64,000 nt of DNA from Spirosoma luteum DSM 19990 (GCF_000374065.1 NZ_KB893245.1:434001-498000), one strand, 5' to 3'. Positions 17,887 through 27,511 are shown, counted from the stretch's first letter. Notes: a model not told the origin generated them from the letters alone. Program-made: numbers and translations.

Positions 17887-18903
17887 TTATACACTGAAAT
17901 CAGCATCGACATGTTCCCGAATCTGCTCACGCAGTTGGTCTACATTGAGCCAGTCGGTGTTAGTACCTGAGTTGTATTTGAAACCCATTTCTACCTGCCG
18001 TCCGTTGAACGCCTTCATATACGCTTCTACATCCCAGGTAGGTGTTGAGGGCGTAATTACGTAATATTTAGCCGTCTCAACGGTGTTGAGCGAGTCGGTT
18101 TCGGTTATCATTTCCTCGTGTAACTTCTCGCCCGGCCGGATACCCACTATTTTCTGCTCACAATTTGGCCCGATAGCTTCGGCCACGTCGGTGATGCGGT
18201 AGGAGGGGATTTTAGGAACGAAAATCTCTCCCCCCCAGGCGTGTTCAAGCGCGTGAAACACCATCTCGACGCCGTCTTCCAGCGATATATTGAACCGGGT
18301 CATGTCAGTGTGGGTGATGGGTAGTACACCGTCTTTACGCTTCTCCATAAAGAACGGCACAACCGACCCCCGCGAGCCGATTACGTTTCCGTATCGAACC
18401 ACCGAAAAGCGTAAATCACGACTGCCTTTCATGTTGTTAGCCGCCACAAACAGCTTGTCGGAGCAGAGTTTAGTGGCACCGTAGAGGTTGATTGGTGCGG
18501 CCGCCTTATCGGTCGAGAGCGCTACTACACGCTGTACGCCGTTATCCAGGGCCGCGTTTATTACGTTCTCTGCCCCGAATACATTGGTTTTGATACATTC
18601 CATTGGGTTGTACTCGGCCGCCGGTACCTGCTTCAATGCGGCTGCGTGGATAATGATGTCTACCCCTTCGCAAGCGCGCTTGAGCCGTTCCGCATCGCGG
18701 ACATCGCCAATGAAAAAGCGGATGGATTTATAGTTTGATTGGGGGTAGTACTGCGCCATTTCGAACTGCTTCAGTTCATCGCGGGAGTAAATAACCAGGC
18801 GTTTCAGGTTCGGGTGGCGCTGATACACCATTTCGACAAACTTCTTGCCGAAGGAGCCGGTGCCGCCCGTAATCAAAATAGATTTATTGGTCAAGTCAAG
18901 CAT
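17887..18903 (-). CDS. pseB: UDP-GlcNAc 4,6-dehydratase (inverting) PseB
   Basis: First enzyme of the pseudaminic-acid pathway; a C6 dehydratase that also inverts C5 of UDP-GlcNAc. The 338-residue extended SDR has the NAD(P) loop GGTGSFG at 13-19 and the active-site set T131-D132-K133 with Y141 and K145 (YGATK). The TDK triplet and the Tyr position fit the inverting FlaA1-type enzymes and separate it from larger membrane-bound dehydratases. The gene follows an AGT-rich spacer downstream of the DUF115-like gene. Confidence 0.93.
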   Translation of the reverse strand: MLDLTNKSILITGGTGSFGKKFVEMVYQRHPNLKRLVIYSRDELKQFEMAQYYPQSNYKSIRFFIGDVRDAERLKRACEGVDIIIHAAALKQVPAAEYNPMECIKTNVFGAENVINAALDNGVQRVVALSTDKAAAPINLYGATKLCSDKLFVAANNMKGSRDLRFSVVRYGNVIGSRGSVVPFFMEKRKDGVLPITHTDMTRFNISLEDGVEMVFHALEHAWGGEIFVPKIPSYRITDVAEAIGPNCEQKIVGIRPGEKLHEEMITETDSLNTVETAKYYVITPSTPTWDVEAYMKAFNGRQVEMGFKYNSGTNTDWLNVDQLREQIREHVDADFSV

Positions 18904-18996
18904 ATCTTTTGTTGGTCAGTCAATCAGTTGGCTAATCAAAGAGTTGGTCAGTTAATTGGTCGGTCAGTCGAGTTGTCTATCAGCTGGTACCAATGA
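18904..18996. repeat. Low-complexity GTCAGT/TTGG tract upstream of pseB
   Basis: The 93-base spacer between pseB and the DUF115-like gene is built of near-repeats of TTGGTCAGT, CAGTCAGT and GGCTAATCA. Similar AGT-rich tracts precede ftsY, rpsB and mraY in this window. No stable hairpin or promoter box stands out. Confidence 0.45.
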
Positions 18997-19899
18997 TTAG
19001 ACTACTGATTCATCAACTAATTTAGTTCGCTCAAAGGCATCAATGTAACTTTTCGCGCTGGCATTCAAAATTTTCACCCCCCGATGGTCGGCATAGTCAC
19101 GAAGAACCTCGTATCCCCGAAATACTTTGTGCAGGGATAAAAACTGTGAGGCCATCGAGAACGTGCGTTGCCGCTGGGCATCGGAATATACGGGCTGATG
19201 AGTGACATCTTTCGGTTTATCGTAAAAGTGTATTTGCTTGATAAGCAATTGATTCTGCTCGTTCAGGCGAATCTCCTCATGCCACGACGTATCGGCACCG
19301 AATAGATAAATCTGCTCAAATTTTCGGTTAATCATCAACGTCAGTGCCGCAATGATAACTGTTTGTGCCTGTGGCATTCCAAGACCCGTAGTGTATAACC
19401 AGTAAACCAGCCACTGGAAGCCACGAACCACGGTATAATTGAAATAAACTACGTTGATGCTTGGGTTGCCCTGCTCAATCTGCCGGAGCAGATACGACCC
19501 TCGGGCAAAGTGCGGCACGTAGAGGGTCATTGCCCAGTCGACACGCGTCAAAAAAATATTAAGTGTCTGCCTGATATCGTCACGGTCACTGGTCTGCTCC
19601 GTAAAAAGAAAGTAGTTGGGGTCGGAGATGATATAGTTCTGCGGACGTAGTTGCGTAAAAACAGCAGCGTGGGCAAAGTTATTGACACAAACAATCTCCG
19701 TCTGACGAATAAATTCAAACTGCTCTGCCAGTGACTCTTTAAGGGATGGACCATTGCCTAAAACGGAGCATATGGGTTGCTGCCGGACGGGCAGTTTGGT
19801 GGCGTACCGCCCACGAATCACTACTTTCAGTAGTGAGAGCAGTGAGGTAAACAGCTCACTCAAAAATTGACTAAATGAATTGAAACCGGCTTCTATCAT
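18997..19899 (-). CDS. DUF115 / Maf-like protein in the pseudaminic cluster
   Basis: A 300-residue protein with features of the DUF115 (MptE-like, Maf) family: CSVLGNGPSLKESL near residues 43-56, the ISDPNYF segment near 90, and QIYLFGADTSWHEE late in the domain, preceded by a helical VIIAALTLMI stretch. In Campylobacter, Helicobacter and Aeromonas, Maf proteins with a central DUF115 domain move pseudaminic acid onto flagellin. This copy is far shorter than flagellar Maf and carries mainly the core domain. Its place directly upstream of pseB makes a role as the pseudaminyl transferase plausible; this is inference. A hydroxymethylpterin kinase role seems unlikely here. Confidence 0.65.
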   Translation of the reverse strand: MIEAGFNSFSQFLSELFTSLLSLLKVVIRGRYATKLPVRQQPICSVLGNGPSLKESLAEQFEFIRQTEIVCVNNFAHAAVFTQLRPQNYIISDPNYFLFTEQTSDRDDIRQTLNIFLTRVDWAMTLYVPHFARGSYLLRQIEQGNPSINVVYFNYTVVRGFQWLVYWLYTTGLGMPQAQTVIIAALTLMINRKFEQIYLFGADTSWHEEIRLNEQNQLLIKQIHFYDKPKDVTHQPVYSDAQRQRTFSMASQFLSLHKVFRGYEVLRDYADHRGVKILNASAKSYIDAFERTKLVDESVV

Positions 19900-19971
19900 G
19901 CAAACAGCTCCTGACGCAGAGCCTTTCTACCACAAAATAACGAAGAAAATAGCAGATCAGACTAGTCTGGA

Positions 19972-21036
19972 TCATAGCACCGACAAGTCCCGCTCGAAAA
20001 CCAGCCGGGGTGATTCCTGCGCACCAAGATTTCGTTTAAATCGCACCAGTCCGGGTTTAGCCTGCCGGTTTTCATCCAGGGACGGGCCAAGATCCAGTAA
20101 CCCGATTTGGTGTTGCTGACAATACCTATATAATCCTTTCGTCAATAGGACCATTGGGCTGAAAGCAGTATAGTCGGGGTTAGAGGCAGGCTGGAAATTG
20201 TATAGAATATCGTGGCGGACCCGGATGGCAATTGTTAGTGCGGCTATCGTATAGCCATCCATCACGGTAAAAGCGGTACACTCACTTGGGAATGTATGCA
20301 ACAAATCCGCCAGTCGTTCGGGAGAGATGGTCAGCGTATATCCTTTCTGACGGCGCGTTTTTACCAGGAAATTTATCACATCAGTACTATTGGACGACTG
20401 CCATTGATTGAAGCGGAAACCTGCTTCGAGACACCGGGCAATTCGTCGTCGTTCTGCCGGAACAAGATTTACGTCGAAAGGGGAATTGGAAACGGGTAGA
20501 TAGAAGGTAGGATGGGTTTCACCGATGACAAACCCATGGGTAAGTAATTTTTTGGCCAGATGCTCTGCCGATTCAGGAGCGTAACATAGTGGGTAATTGA
20601 CCAGTTGTAAGGTAACTGCTCCCGCCAAACGGACTGTCTGAATTAGCGTTCGGATAAACAAGTCGAGTACTTCTTCGGGGAGAACAGAGGAGTATTCAAT
20701 AGAGCCAAATGGCGCGGCAACGGGGCTAACCGCTTTGCCTGACTGAACGAAAAAGGCGCAACGGGCGTCGGCGAACCGGGTTACAGCATTCACTGCCGAC
20801 AGTATATAAACACCATCCTTTTGCTGATGTTGGAGATGTTCGTACGTATTAAACAAAAAACCGGCCTCACTGAATGGAGGAACAAGGGCGCTGGGCGGTT
20901 CATGCTGTAGGATCATTTCATAGTGGCGCATAGAAACGGTGTTGGAGCTATCGATGATGGTGCCCGCGGGAAAGTAACGAAAAGGGAGCTTTATAGTCAA
21001 AAGACGAAACATGGCTAGACGGTGGGCTATCATCAA
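19972..21036 (-). CDS. FemAB/GNAT-like acyltransferase
   Basis: A protein of up to 354 residues resembling the FemAB-type GNAT fold seen in polysaccharide loci. The second half shows the typical order: NLVPAERRRIARCLEAG, then VKTRRQKGYTLTIS, then TIAALTIAIRVRHDILYN, and finally LLDLGPSLDENRQAKPGLVRFKRN. The first 35 residues are weakly typical, and an ATG at 20931 would give 319 residues. It heads the minus-strand sugar cluster. The standard pathway needs the acetyltransferase PseH at this stage; PseH is a small GNAT, so this longer protein may replace it, or may modify the final glycan. That is not decidable from sequence. Confidence 0.65.
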   Translation of the reverse strand: MMIAHRLAMFRLLTIKLPFRYFPAGTIIDSSNTVSMRHYEMILQHEPPSALVPPFSEAGFLFNTYEHLQHQQKDGVYILSAVNAVTRFADARCAFFVQSGKAVSPVAAPFGSIEYSSVLPEEVLDLFIRTLIQTVRLAGAVTLQLVNYPLCYAPESAEHLAKKLLTHGFVIGETHPTFYLPVSNSPFDVNLVPAERRRIARCLEAGFRFNQWQSSNSTDVINFLVKTRRQKGYTLTISPERLADLLHTFPSECTAFTVMDGYTIAALTIAIRVRHDILYNFQPASNPDYTAFSPMVLLTKGLYRYCQQHQIGLLDLGPSLDENRQAKPGLVRFKRNLGAQESPRLVFERDLSVL

Positions 21037-21099
21037 CCCCGTTGGGCATGAGTAGTTGGCACAGACTAACTCCTTCTTTCTTCTAGAAAACGTACGGAA

Positions 21100-21885
21100 A
21101 TGATAAGTTCATTGCAGGGTGATACTGGATACAGTAAAGGTCGAATCCTGCTTAAAGCAAGTTTCCTGGTTGCTTGTTGCCAGTCACTATTGACCAGCCT
21201 ATACGCCCAAACTGGTTGTCCGACCGTTACGAATACGAATCAAACGTCGGTAACAGTTTGCACGGGTTATATCGTGGATAGTTTACAGGTTAGGACAACG
21301 GCTTTTTTTCCAACCAAAATAGGTATGATTCGATTTGATACGCCCCAGTCCAATCCGTACGAAGGGAGCAATGGCGTGTATCTTGGTGAGTTGATCTCGT
21401 CTAACGGCATTGCTACCATGCGAACGATTTCCTTTCCGCCCAATACTGAAACAACCAGCAAAACTTACTACGTGTACGGGTATCTCAAACCCACACCGGC
21501 CGATGCCTCCTGCCGCCCATTTGCGTTACTTACGGTTACCATCAAACCCAATCCAGTGGCTACCGTAAAGACTATGGAAGCAACGTGTGCCGGAACCGTT
21601 TCGGCCGCCGACGGGTCGGTGGCAATCGTTGGCTTTAAACCGACGGATACATACGAACTGGCAAACAACGGTATATTTTCCGGTACAAGCTATCCAATAC
21701 CTGGTGATGGTTTGATTGTCAGAAACCTGAGTCGGACGGGTGCGGTCACAACGTACGGAACTCGGGTATACAACTCCTTTGGCTGTTATCTGGAAAAAGC
21801 GGTGATGCTGATGAATACGCCCTGCTCCTGCGTGCCGGGATTATGTATTCCGTTTGTTGTTCAGCGAATAGTATCCCGAAAGTAA
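21100..21885 (+). CDS. Secreted protein of unknown function, Cys-rich C-terminus
   Basis: A 261-residue exported protein with a hydrophobic segment (ILLKASFLVACCQSLLTSLYA) preceded by about 15 polar residues; cleavage is likely after YAQ. The mature part is Thr/Val/Pro-rich and beta-like, as in secreted adhesion modules of Bacteroidetes. It ends with a compact cysteine motif, CSCVPGLCIPFVVQRI. Endings of the CxPxxCxPFVV kind occur in other exported Cytophagales proteins, but I cannot name the family. It is divergent from the sugar cluster and convergent with ppx. Confidence 0.6.
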   Translation: MISSLQGDTGYSKGRILLKASFLVACCQSLLTSLYAQTGCPTVTNTNQTSVTVCTGYIVDSLQVRTTAFFPTKIGMIRFDTPQSNPYEGSNGVYLGELISSNGIATMRTISFPPNTETTSKTYYVYGYLKPTPADASCRPFALLTVTIKPNPVATVKTMEATCAGTVSAADGSVAIVGFKPTDTYELANNGIFSGTSYPIPGDGLIVRNLSRTGAVTTYGTRVYNSFGCYLEKAVMLMNTPCSCVPGLCIPFVVQRIVSRK

Positions 21886-21926
21886 GACGATTGGTCAGGC
21901 AAGTTCCAAGTCTAACTGCTGGTTAT

Positions 21927-21948
21927 AAATCCCGTTAGTGGGATTTTC
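21927..21948. terminator. Hairpin between the secreted protein gene and ppx
   Basis: AAATCCC (21927-21933) pairs with GGGATTT (21940-21946). On the plus strand it ends in TTTTC, so it can terminate the secreted-protein gene. The stop codon of minus-strand ppx lies in its loop. Confidence 0.5.
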
Positions 21949-22819
21949 TTCGCCCCAACTGGCTGTACACCAATTGAATAATACCATCTTTCAGGCCGAG
22001 GTCCGGTACAATTATTTTTTCAGCTCCTGCCCATTTCATGACGGATATATAGATGTCTGCTGCCGGAACGATCACATCGGCACGGTCGGCATTCAGGCGA
22101 AGTTTATTGATTCGTTCATCCAGACTGAATCCCGCTATGTAGTTTCGAATGCGTTCAATTTCGGTTTGGGTCGTTTCTGAGTCGGCTGTTTTGGAGGCCA
22201 GATTAAACAGCTTACTAATATTGCCGCCCGTACCAACAGCCGTGATTTCGCGGGACGACTCAACGTTTTCCTCCACCCAGTCTTCTATTTTTTTCCAGGC
22301 TCCTTTTGTCTCTTTCCCTTCCAGTAGACGAACCGATCCAATCTTAAAAGATTTGGAGTTTATCTTCTGCCGGTTTTCATACAGGTTAAGTTCGGTGCTG
22401 CCGCCCCCCACATCGATGTGTAAATACTGTTTATCGTCCAGCGCATGAACCACTACATCATTAATAAGTTCTGCTTCTTTACGACCATCGATAATATTGA
22501 TTTTAATACCCGTCAGCGCTTCTATTCGTTTAGCAACTTCATGACCGTTCGAAGATTCACGTATGGCCGAGGTAGCACAAGCCATGTAATCTTCCACCTC
22601 ATGCAACTCCATAAGCAGTTTATACACCTGCATCAATTTGGTTGTTCGGGCTTCGCTCTCCGGTGTCAGCGTACCGAAATTGAATACATCGTGGCCTAGT
22701 CTGAGCGGAAATCGTACATACTCGATCCGCTTAAAACTCACCAGGCTGTCGTTGTGAAGGACCCTTGAAATTTGCAGTCGGGCTGCATTCGAACCGATAT
22801 CAATAGCTGCCAGTTTCAC
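21935..22819 (-). CDS. Ppx/GppA family phosphatase
   Basis: An exopolyphosphatase or pppGpp phosphatase of the ASKHA fold. The 294-residue length covers only the two N-terminal ATPase-like domains, as in the short Ppx forms, without the C-terminal HD-like domain of E. coli Ppx. Motifs are IDIGSNAARLQI near the N-terminus (phosphate 1), the catalytic region CATSAIRESSNG around 82-93, and DVGGGSTELNLY (phosphate 2) near 137. Whether polyphosphate or pppGpp is the main substrate cannot be told. Confidence 0.85.
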   Translation of the reverse strand: MKLAAIDIGSNAARLQISRVLHNDSLVSFKRIEYVRFPLRLGHDVFNFGTLTPESEARTTKLMQVYKLLMELHEVEDYMACATSAIRESSNGHEVAKRIEALTGIKINIIDGRKEAELINDVVVHALDDKQYLHIDVGGGSTELNLYENRQKINSKSFKIGSVRLLEGKETKGAWKKIEDWVEENVESSREITAVGTGGNISKLFNLASKTADSETTQTEIERIRNYIAGFSLDERINKLRLNADRADVIVPAADIYISVMKWAGAEKIIVPDLGLKDGIIQLVYSQLGRRKSH

Positions 22820-22853
22820 AATAAAATAATGCGTTAGGGTAGTAAAAAACGGC

Positions 22854-22861
22854 CAAATATA
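22854..22861 (-). promoter_or_regulatory. Possible -7 box of the ppx-like gene
   Basis: TATATTTG on the minus strand matches the Bacteroidetes -7 consensus and lies 35 bases from the ATG. No matching -33 TTG is visible at the expected distance. Confidence 0.4.
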
Positions 22862-23072
22862 CTGTTTTTTGCCACCGGAAGCCTCACATTCTGACAGCCT
22901 AAAAGCTAGCTCTCAAACAGACCAAGGAGCAATAGGTTCGTAAGGAACGTTATTGCCTGTGTATCATAAGTGACTTCGGCACTACAGGCTACCCTGTATT
23001 CTTTGCTGACAGGGCAGAAGCAGAATTGTATTTAGTGGAGTACACGGTTAACCGGCATACCTTTTTTTTTCG

Positions 23073-23080
23073 TATTTTTG
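23073..23080 (+). promoter_or_regulatory. Promoter -7 box of the metH riboswitch transcript
   Basis: TATTTTTG matches the -7 consensus. Transcription would begin near 23085, exactly where the first paired base of the SAM-I riboswitch begins (23086), which supports both calls. The -33 region is weak. Confidence 0.6.
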
Positions 23081-23085
23081 CCAAT

Positions 23086-23191
23086 ACTTATCCAGAAAGA
23101 CGGAGGGAACGGACCCGACGATGTCTTGGCAACCAACCCATTCTGGGAAATGGTGCCAATTTCCTCCTGCCAATAAACAGGATAGATAAGT
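23086..23191 (+). promoter_or_regulatory. SAM-I (S-box) riboswitch upstream of metH
   Basis: The P1 stem is perfect: ACTTATC (23086-23092) with GATAAGT (23185-23191). Inside are the conserved core GAGGGA (23103-23108), the CGGACCC arm, and CTTGGCAACC (23125-23134), followed by the P3 and P4 hairpins, in S-box order. SAM binding normally stabilises P1 and turns off methionine genes. The platform (23192-23284) carries a second copy of GATAAGTC (23219-23226) able to pair with the same P1 strand, a hairpin AGCCT/AGGCT, and a perfect 9-bp hairpin (23256-23264 with 23272-23280) just before the metH start. No strong terminator follows, so control may be at translation. Confidence 0.88.
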
Positions 23192-23284
23192 CAGCCTTCC
23201 GCTACGAGGCTTTCTGCTGATAAGTCTTTTCTATTTTGGACTTTTTTAAGGATACTGTTTGTTAAGCACTCTAACAAACACGCC

Positions 23285-26200
23285 TTGCAGCACTCGCTTT
23301 TGAAAACGATATACGAACTTCTGAACGAACGAATCCTCGTCCTCGATGGGGCGATGGGTACCATGATTCAACGGTACAACCTGACCGAAGACGACTACCG
23401 GGGTGAACGATTCCGCAGCTGGGAGCACGATTTGAAAGGAAATAACGACTTGCTGTCGCTCACTAAACCGGACATTATTCAGGCTATCCATCGGCAGTAC
23501 CTCGAAGCGGGAGCTGATATTATCGAGACCAATACCTTCAGTGGAACAACCATCGCCATGGCGGACTACCACATGGAAGAGTTAGCCTATGAGTTAAATT
23601 ATGAATCGGCCCGGATTGCTAAAGAAGTTGCCGTAGACGTTTCCCGAGCCAATCCCGACAAACCCCGTTTTGTGGCGGGTGCTATGGGGCCAACGAACCG
23701 AACAGCCTCCCTATCCCCCGATGTCAATAACCCGGCTTACCGTGCCGTCACATTTGATGAACTGGTGGATGCTTACTATGAGCAGGTCAGCGGCCTGGTA
23801 GAGGGTGGGGCCGACCTGTTGCTGGTCGAAACGATATTCGATACGCTCAATGCCAAGGCGGCCATGTTCGCTATCGACAAGTACTTCAATCTGAATCCGC
23901 AGCAGGTGGTTCGGCCCATCATGATTTCGGGCACGATTACGGATGCCAGTGGCCGAACCTTATCCGGGCAGACAACGGAAGCCTTTTTGTACTCCGTTTC
24001 GCACCTGCCGCTACTGAGTATTGGCCTAAACTGTGCGCTGGGTGCCGAACTGATGCGCCCCTATATCCAGACGCTGGCCAAAGAGTCACCGTTTTTTACA
24101 TCGGCTTACCCAAACGCCGGGTTACCCAATGAGTTTGGCGAATACGACGAAACGCCGGAGATGATGGCGCTGCAAGTCGAAGATTTTATTAAAAGTAGTT
24201 TTGTTAATATCGTAGGCGGTTGTTGTGGCTCCACGCCCGACCATATTCGGGCCATTGCGGAGGCCGCAGCTAAATACCCACCCCGGCAACGGCCTGAGCC
24301 GGAAATTTACCAGAAGCTGAGTGGCTTGGAACCGTTGAAAATTACCGAGCAAACCAACTTCCTGAACGTAGGTGAACGAACTAATGTAACGGGTTCTAAG
24401 AAGTTTGCCCGTCTTATCAAAGAAGGGAATTACGACGAAGCCCTCAGCATTGCCCGTGGGCAGGTAGAAGGCGGGGCGCAGGTAATTGACGTGAACATGG
24501 ATGAAGGGATGCTGGATTCGGTAGAAGCCATGACGACCTTCCTGAACCTGATTGCGGCCGAACCCGATATAGCCCGCGTACCCATCATGGTCGACTCCTC
24601 TAAGTGGGAGGTTATCGAGGCCGGTCTGAAATGCGTACAGGGTAAAGCTATCGTGAATTCCATTTCGATGAAAGAGGGCGAGGAAGCGTTCATTGAGCGG
24701 GCGAAACTGGTAAAACGGTATGGAGCCGCTGCGGTGGTCATGGCGTTTGACGAAGCCGGACAGGCCGACTCTTACCAGCGACGCATTGACATCTGTGAAC
24801 GGGCCTACCGCATTCTGGTGGACAAAGTCCATTTCGCTCCGCAGGATATTATTTTTGACCCCAATATTCTGACGGTTGCCACCGGTATTGAGGAGCATAA
24901 CAATTATGCCGTCGATTTTATCAATGCTACCCGCTGGATTAAGCAAAACTTGCCGCTGGCCAAAGTAAGCGGGGGGGTGTCGAATATTTCGTTTAGTTTT
25001 CGGGGGAATGATGTGGTGCGGGAAGCGATGCACTCTGCCTTTTTGTACCATGCTATTCGGGCTGGTATGGATATGGGTATCGTGAATGCCGGGCAGTTGG
25101 AGGTGTACGATAGCATTCCAAAAGATTTACTGGAGCGTTGCGAAGACGTACTGTTAAACCGGCGGGACGATGCGACCGAACGCCTAGTCGATTTTGCCGA
25201 AACGGTGAAGGCCAAAGGTAAAGCGATTGTTCAGGATGAAAGCTGGCGGCTCGAATCCGTACACGAACGGCTCAAACACGCCCTTATAAAAGGTATTACC
25301 GACTATATTGATCAGGACGTTGAAGAAATTCGCTTGCAGGTCGAGCGGCCTTTGCACGTTATTGAAGGGCCATTAATGGATGGCATGAACGTAGTGGGTG
25401 ATTTGTTCGGCGCGGGCAAGATGTTTCTGCCGCAAGTGGTAAAGTCGGCCCGGGTAATGAAAAAAGCGGTGGCTTATTTGACGCCATTTATTGAAGCAGA
25501 GAAACTTATTGGTGGAGACACATCGACCAATGCCGGTACTATCTTGCTGGCAACGGTAAAAGGCGATGTACACGACATCGGTAAAAATATTGTAGGGGTA
25601 GTGCTGGGCTGCAATAATTACGAAATTATTGACCTTGGCGTGATGGTGCCGACTCAGAAAATTCTGGACGAAGCCCGCAGGCTTAATGTAGATATCATTG
25701 GACTGAGCGGTCTTATAACCCCTTCACTCGATGAGATGGTGGGTGTTGCCAAAGAGATGGAACGCCAGGGGTTCAAAACGCCCTTGCTGATTGGTGGGGC
25801 AACCACCTCACGGGTGCATACCGCCGTAAAAATTGACCCGCATTATTCAGGACCTGTTGTTCACGTACTGGATGCCAGCCGGAGCGTACCCGTAGCCGGT
25901 CGTTTAGTGAGCGAAGCGGAAGATACCCGTGACCTGATTTTTACTGAAATCAAAGCCGAGTACGCCAGGATGCGGGTGGACCATGCAAAGCGGCAGAAAG
26001 AAAAAAATACCCTCGGCATTGAAAAAGCCCGGGCTAATCGTGCCCCCATCGACTGGAGTTCTTTCGAGCCAACAAAACCAACATTCCTCGGTAATCGCTA
26101 CTTCGATGAGTATGATATAGCTGAACTAGCGAAATACATCGACTGGACGCCCTTCTTCCAGACCTGGCAGTTGCACGGCAAATACCCGGCTATTTTTAAC

Positions 26201-27091
26201 GATGCTGTAGTTGGTAAAGAGGCTCAGCAGTTGTTTGATGATGCTAATAAACTGCTGAAGGAAATTATCGCCAATAAGCTCTTGAAAGCAAAGGCAGTAG
26301 TGGGATTTTTTCCCGCTAACTCCGCTGGCGATGACATACTGTTGCATGAGTTTGAAGAACAGGTTCGGGATATTTCCTGCGAACGGCACGGTTCCCATCA
26401 GCACATTGAATACAAAATTAGCAGGGCAGAATCACAACTGGCGGCTGCTTCGGCAGGAGAATTAGTTTACGACACAAAAACGGTGTTACACTTTTTGCGG
26501 CAGCAGAACCAGAAAGCGGCTGGATTGCCTAATTATTGTTTGTCGGATTTCATTGCCCCGCTGGAAAGCGGTCGTGAGGATTACATTGGTGGATTTGCCG
26601 TTACGGCGGGAATTGGCATCGAAGCGCTGCTGGATAAATATGAACGCGACCACGATGACTACAACAGCATTATGGTGAAGGCCCTGGCCGATCGCCTGGC
26701 CGAAGCCTTTGCCGAGCGGATGCATGAACGTGTTCGTACTGAGTTTTGGCCTTATGCTACGGGCGAAACACTGTCGAACGAACAACTTATCAAAGAAGAT
26801 TACCAGGGCATCCGGCCGGCGCCAGGCTACCCCGCCTGTCCCGACCACACTGAGAAGGGAACCTTGTTCAATTTGTTGGATGCCAACAAAATTGGAATCG
26901 AACTAACCGAAAGTTACGCGATGTACCCAGCCTCGTCGGTGAGTGGCTTCTACTTCTCCCACCCTGAGTCCCGGTATTTTCCGGTCGGAAAAATCAACAA
27001 GGATCAAGTGCTGAATTATGCCCAGCGTAAGGATATGCCCCTGGAAGAGATTGAGCGGTGGTTGAGTCCGGTATTGAGTTATGACGTTTAA
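23285..27091 (+). CDS. metH: Cobalamin-dependent methionine synthase
   Basis: Transfers the methyl group of 5-methyl-THF to homocysteine through methylcobalamin. It has all four modules: the homocysteine/zinc domain with C in LNCALG (about 249) and GGCCGS (about 312-317), the pterin domain (about 350-620), the B12 domain with DVHDIG (about 761-766) holding the cobalt-binding His, and the C-terminal reactivation domain (about 930-1260). There is no ATG at the conserved start; TTG at 23285 gives 1268 residues, while TTG at 23300 gives the more usual MKTIYELL start. It is controlled by the S-box riboswitch just upstream. Confidence 0.95.
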   Translation: MQHSLLKTIYELLNERILVLDGAMGTMIQRYNLTEDDYRGERFRSWEHDLKGNNDLLSLTKPDIIQAIHRQYLEAGADIIETNTFSGTTIAMADYHMEELAYELNYESARIAKEVAVDVSRANPDKPRFVAGAMGPTNRTASLSPDVNNPAYRAVTFDELVDAYYEQVSGLVEGGADLLLVETIFDTLNAKAAMFAIDKYFNLNPQQVVRPIMISGTITDASGRTLSGQTTEAFLYSVSHLPLLSIGLNCALGAELMRPYIQTLAKESPFFTSAYPNAGLPNEFGEYDETPEMMALQVEDFIKSSFVNIVGGCCGSTPDHIRAIAEAAAKYPPRQRPEPEIYQKLSGLEPLKITEQTNFLNVGERTNVTGSKKFARLIKEGNYDEALSIARGQVEGGAQVIDVNMDEGMLDSVEAMTTFLNLIAAEPDIARVPIMVDSSKWEVIEAGLKCVQGKAIVNSISMKEGEEAFIERAKLVKRYGAAAVVMAFDEAGQADSYQRRIDICERAYRILVDKVHFAPQDIIFDPNILTVATGIEEHNNYAVDFINATRWIKQNLPLAKVSGGVSNISFSFRGNDVVREAMHSAFLYHAIRAGMDMGIVNAGQLEVYDSIPKDLLERCEDVLLNRRDDATERLVDFAETVKAKGKAIVQDESWRLESVHERLKHALIKGITDYIDQDVEEIRLQVERPLHVIEGPLMDGMNVVGDLFGAGKMFLPQVVKSARVMKKAVAYLTPFIEAEKLIGGDTSTNAGTILLATVKGDVHDIGKNIVGVVLGCNNYEIIDLGVMVPTQKILDEARRLNVDIIGLSGLITPSLDEMVGVAKEMERQGFKTPLLIGGATTSRVHTAVKIDPHYSGPVVHVLDASRSVPVAGRLVSEAEDTRDLIFTEIKAEYARMRVDHAKRQKEKNTLGIEKARANRAPIDWSSFEPTKPTFLGNRYFDEYDIAELAKYIDWTPFFQTWQLHGKYPAIFNDAVVGKEAQQLFDDANKLLKEIIANKLLKAKAVVGFFPANSAGDDILLHEFEEQVRDISCERHGSHQHIEYKISRAESQLAAASAGELVYDTKTVLHFLRQQNQKAAGLPNYCLSDFIAPLESGREDYIGGFAVTAGIGIEALLDKYERDHDDYNSIMVKALADRLAEAFAERMHERVRTEFWPYATGETLSNEQLIKEDYQGIRPAPGYPACPDHTEKGTLFNLLDANKIGIELTESYAMYPASSVSGFYFSHPESRYFPVGKINKDQVLNYAQRKDMPLEEIERWLSPVLSYDV

Positions 27092-27252
27092 ATAGGAGTT
27101 ATTTATTGTGATTGGTTTGACTGGAAGTGATGGTCGCGCCCCTCTTTATTCCGTATCAATCTATAGGCGTAAAATCGACTTCTAAAACATTTAGTAAAAG
27201 CACTAGTTATACTGGAGAAATCCTTATTCTCACTTTATAACAAAACAAACCA

Positions 27253-27420
27253 ATGGGCAATCTTTTGTATACAATCGCAGTAATCCTGATCATCATTTGG
27301 TTACTGGGTTTCCTAGGTGTACTGGGTGCTGGTATAGCTAGTAGCGGTTTAATCCACATTTTGCTGGTTATTGCAGTTATCGCTATTATTCTTCGTCTGA
27401 TCCAGGGGCGAGGTATATAG
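27253..27420 (+). CDS. Tiny lmo0937-type membrane protein
   Basis: A 55-residue protein, almost entirely two hydrophobic helices (TIAVILIIIWLLGFLG and LIHILLVIAVIAIILRLI) split by a Gly-rich turn and ending in QGRGI. It matches the small lmo0937/DUF5670-like family, found in many bacteria and often linked to stress conditions, with no defined function. It has its own ATG about 160 bases after metH and is followed by a strong hairpin. The gap 27092-27252 shows no other feature. Confidence 0.8.
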   Translation: MGNLLYTIAVILIIIWLLGFLGVLGAGIASSGLIHILLVIAVIAIILRLIQGRGI

Positions 27421-27462
27421 GGATTCCATTCATTATAAAAGAAAATAATCCTGTTCTAGAAC

Positions 27463-27511
27463 AGGAACCACAAAAAAGCCCGGCTTATGGCCGGGCTTTT
27501 TTGTGGTTCCT
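27463..27511. terminator. Strong bidirectional terminator before tsf
   Basis: A 22-bp perfect stem (27463-27484 with 27490-27511) has a five-base loop and a G+C-rich tip (GCCCGGC) flanked by T6/A6. It gives a U-run in either direction and ends both the plus-strand small membrane gene and the minus-strand tsf. Just before it, TCCTGTTC/GAACAGGA (27449-27466) forms a second palindrome that overlaps the stem base. Confidence 0.85.

Noticed and set aside
14909..21036. Sugar cluster as a recent mobile island
   Set aside because: No integrase, transposase, tRNA site or direct repeats flank it, and its base composition looks like that of its neighbours by eye.
24122..25051. Long antisense open frame of about 309 codons inside metH
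   Set aside because: It lies fully opposite a highly conserved gene, has no family-like motif and is explained by codon bias of the sense strand.
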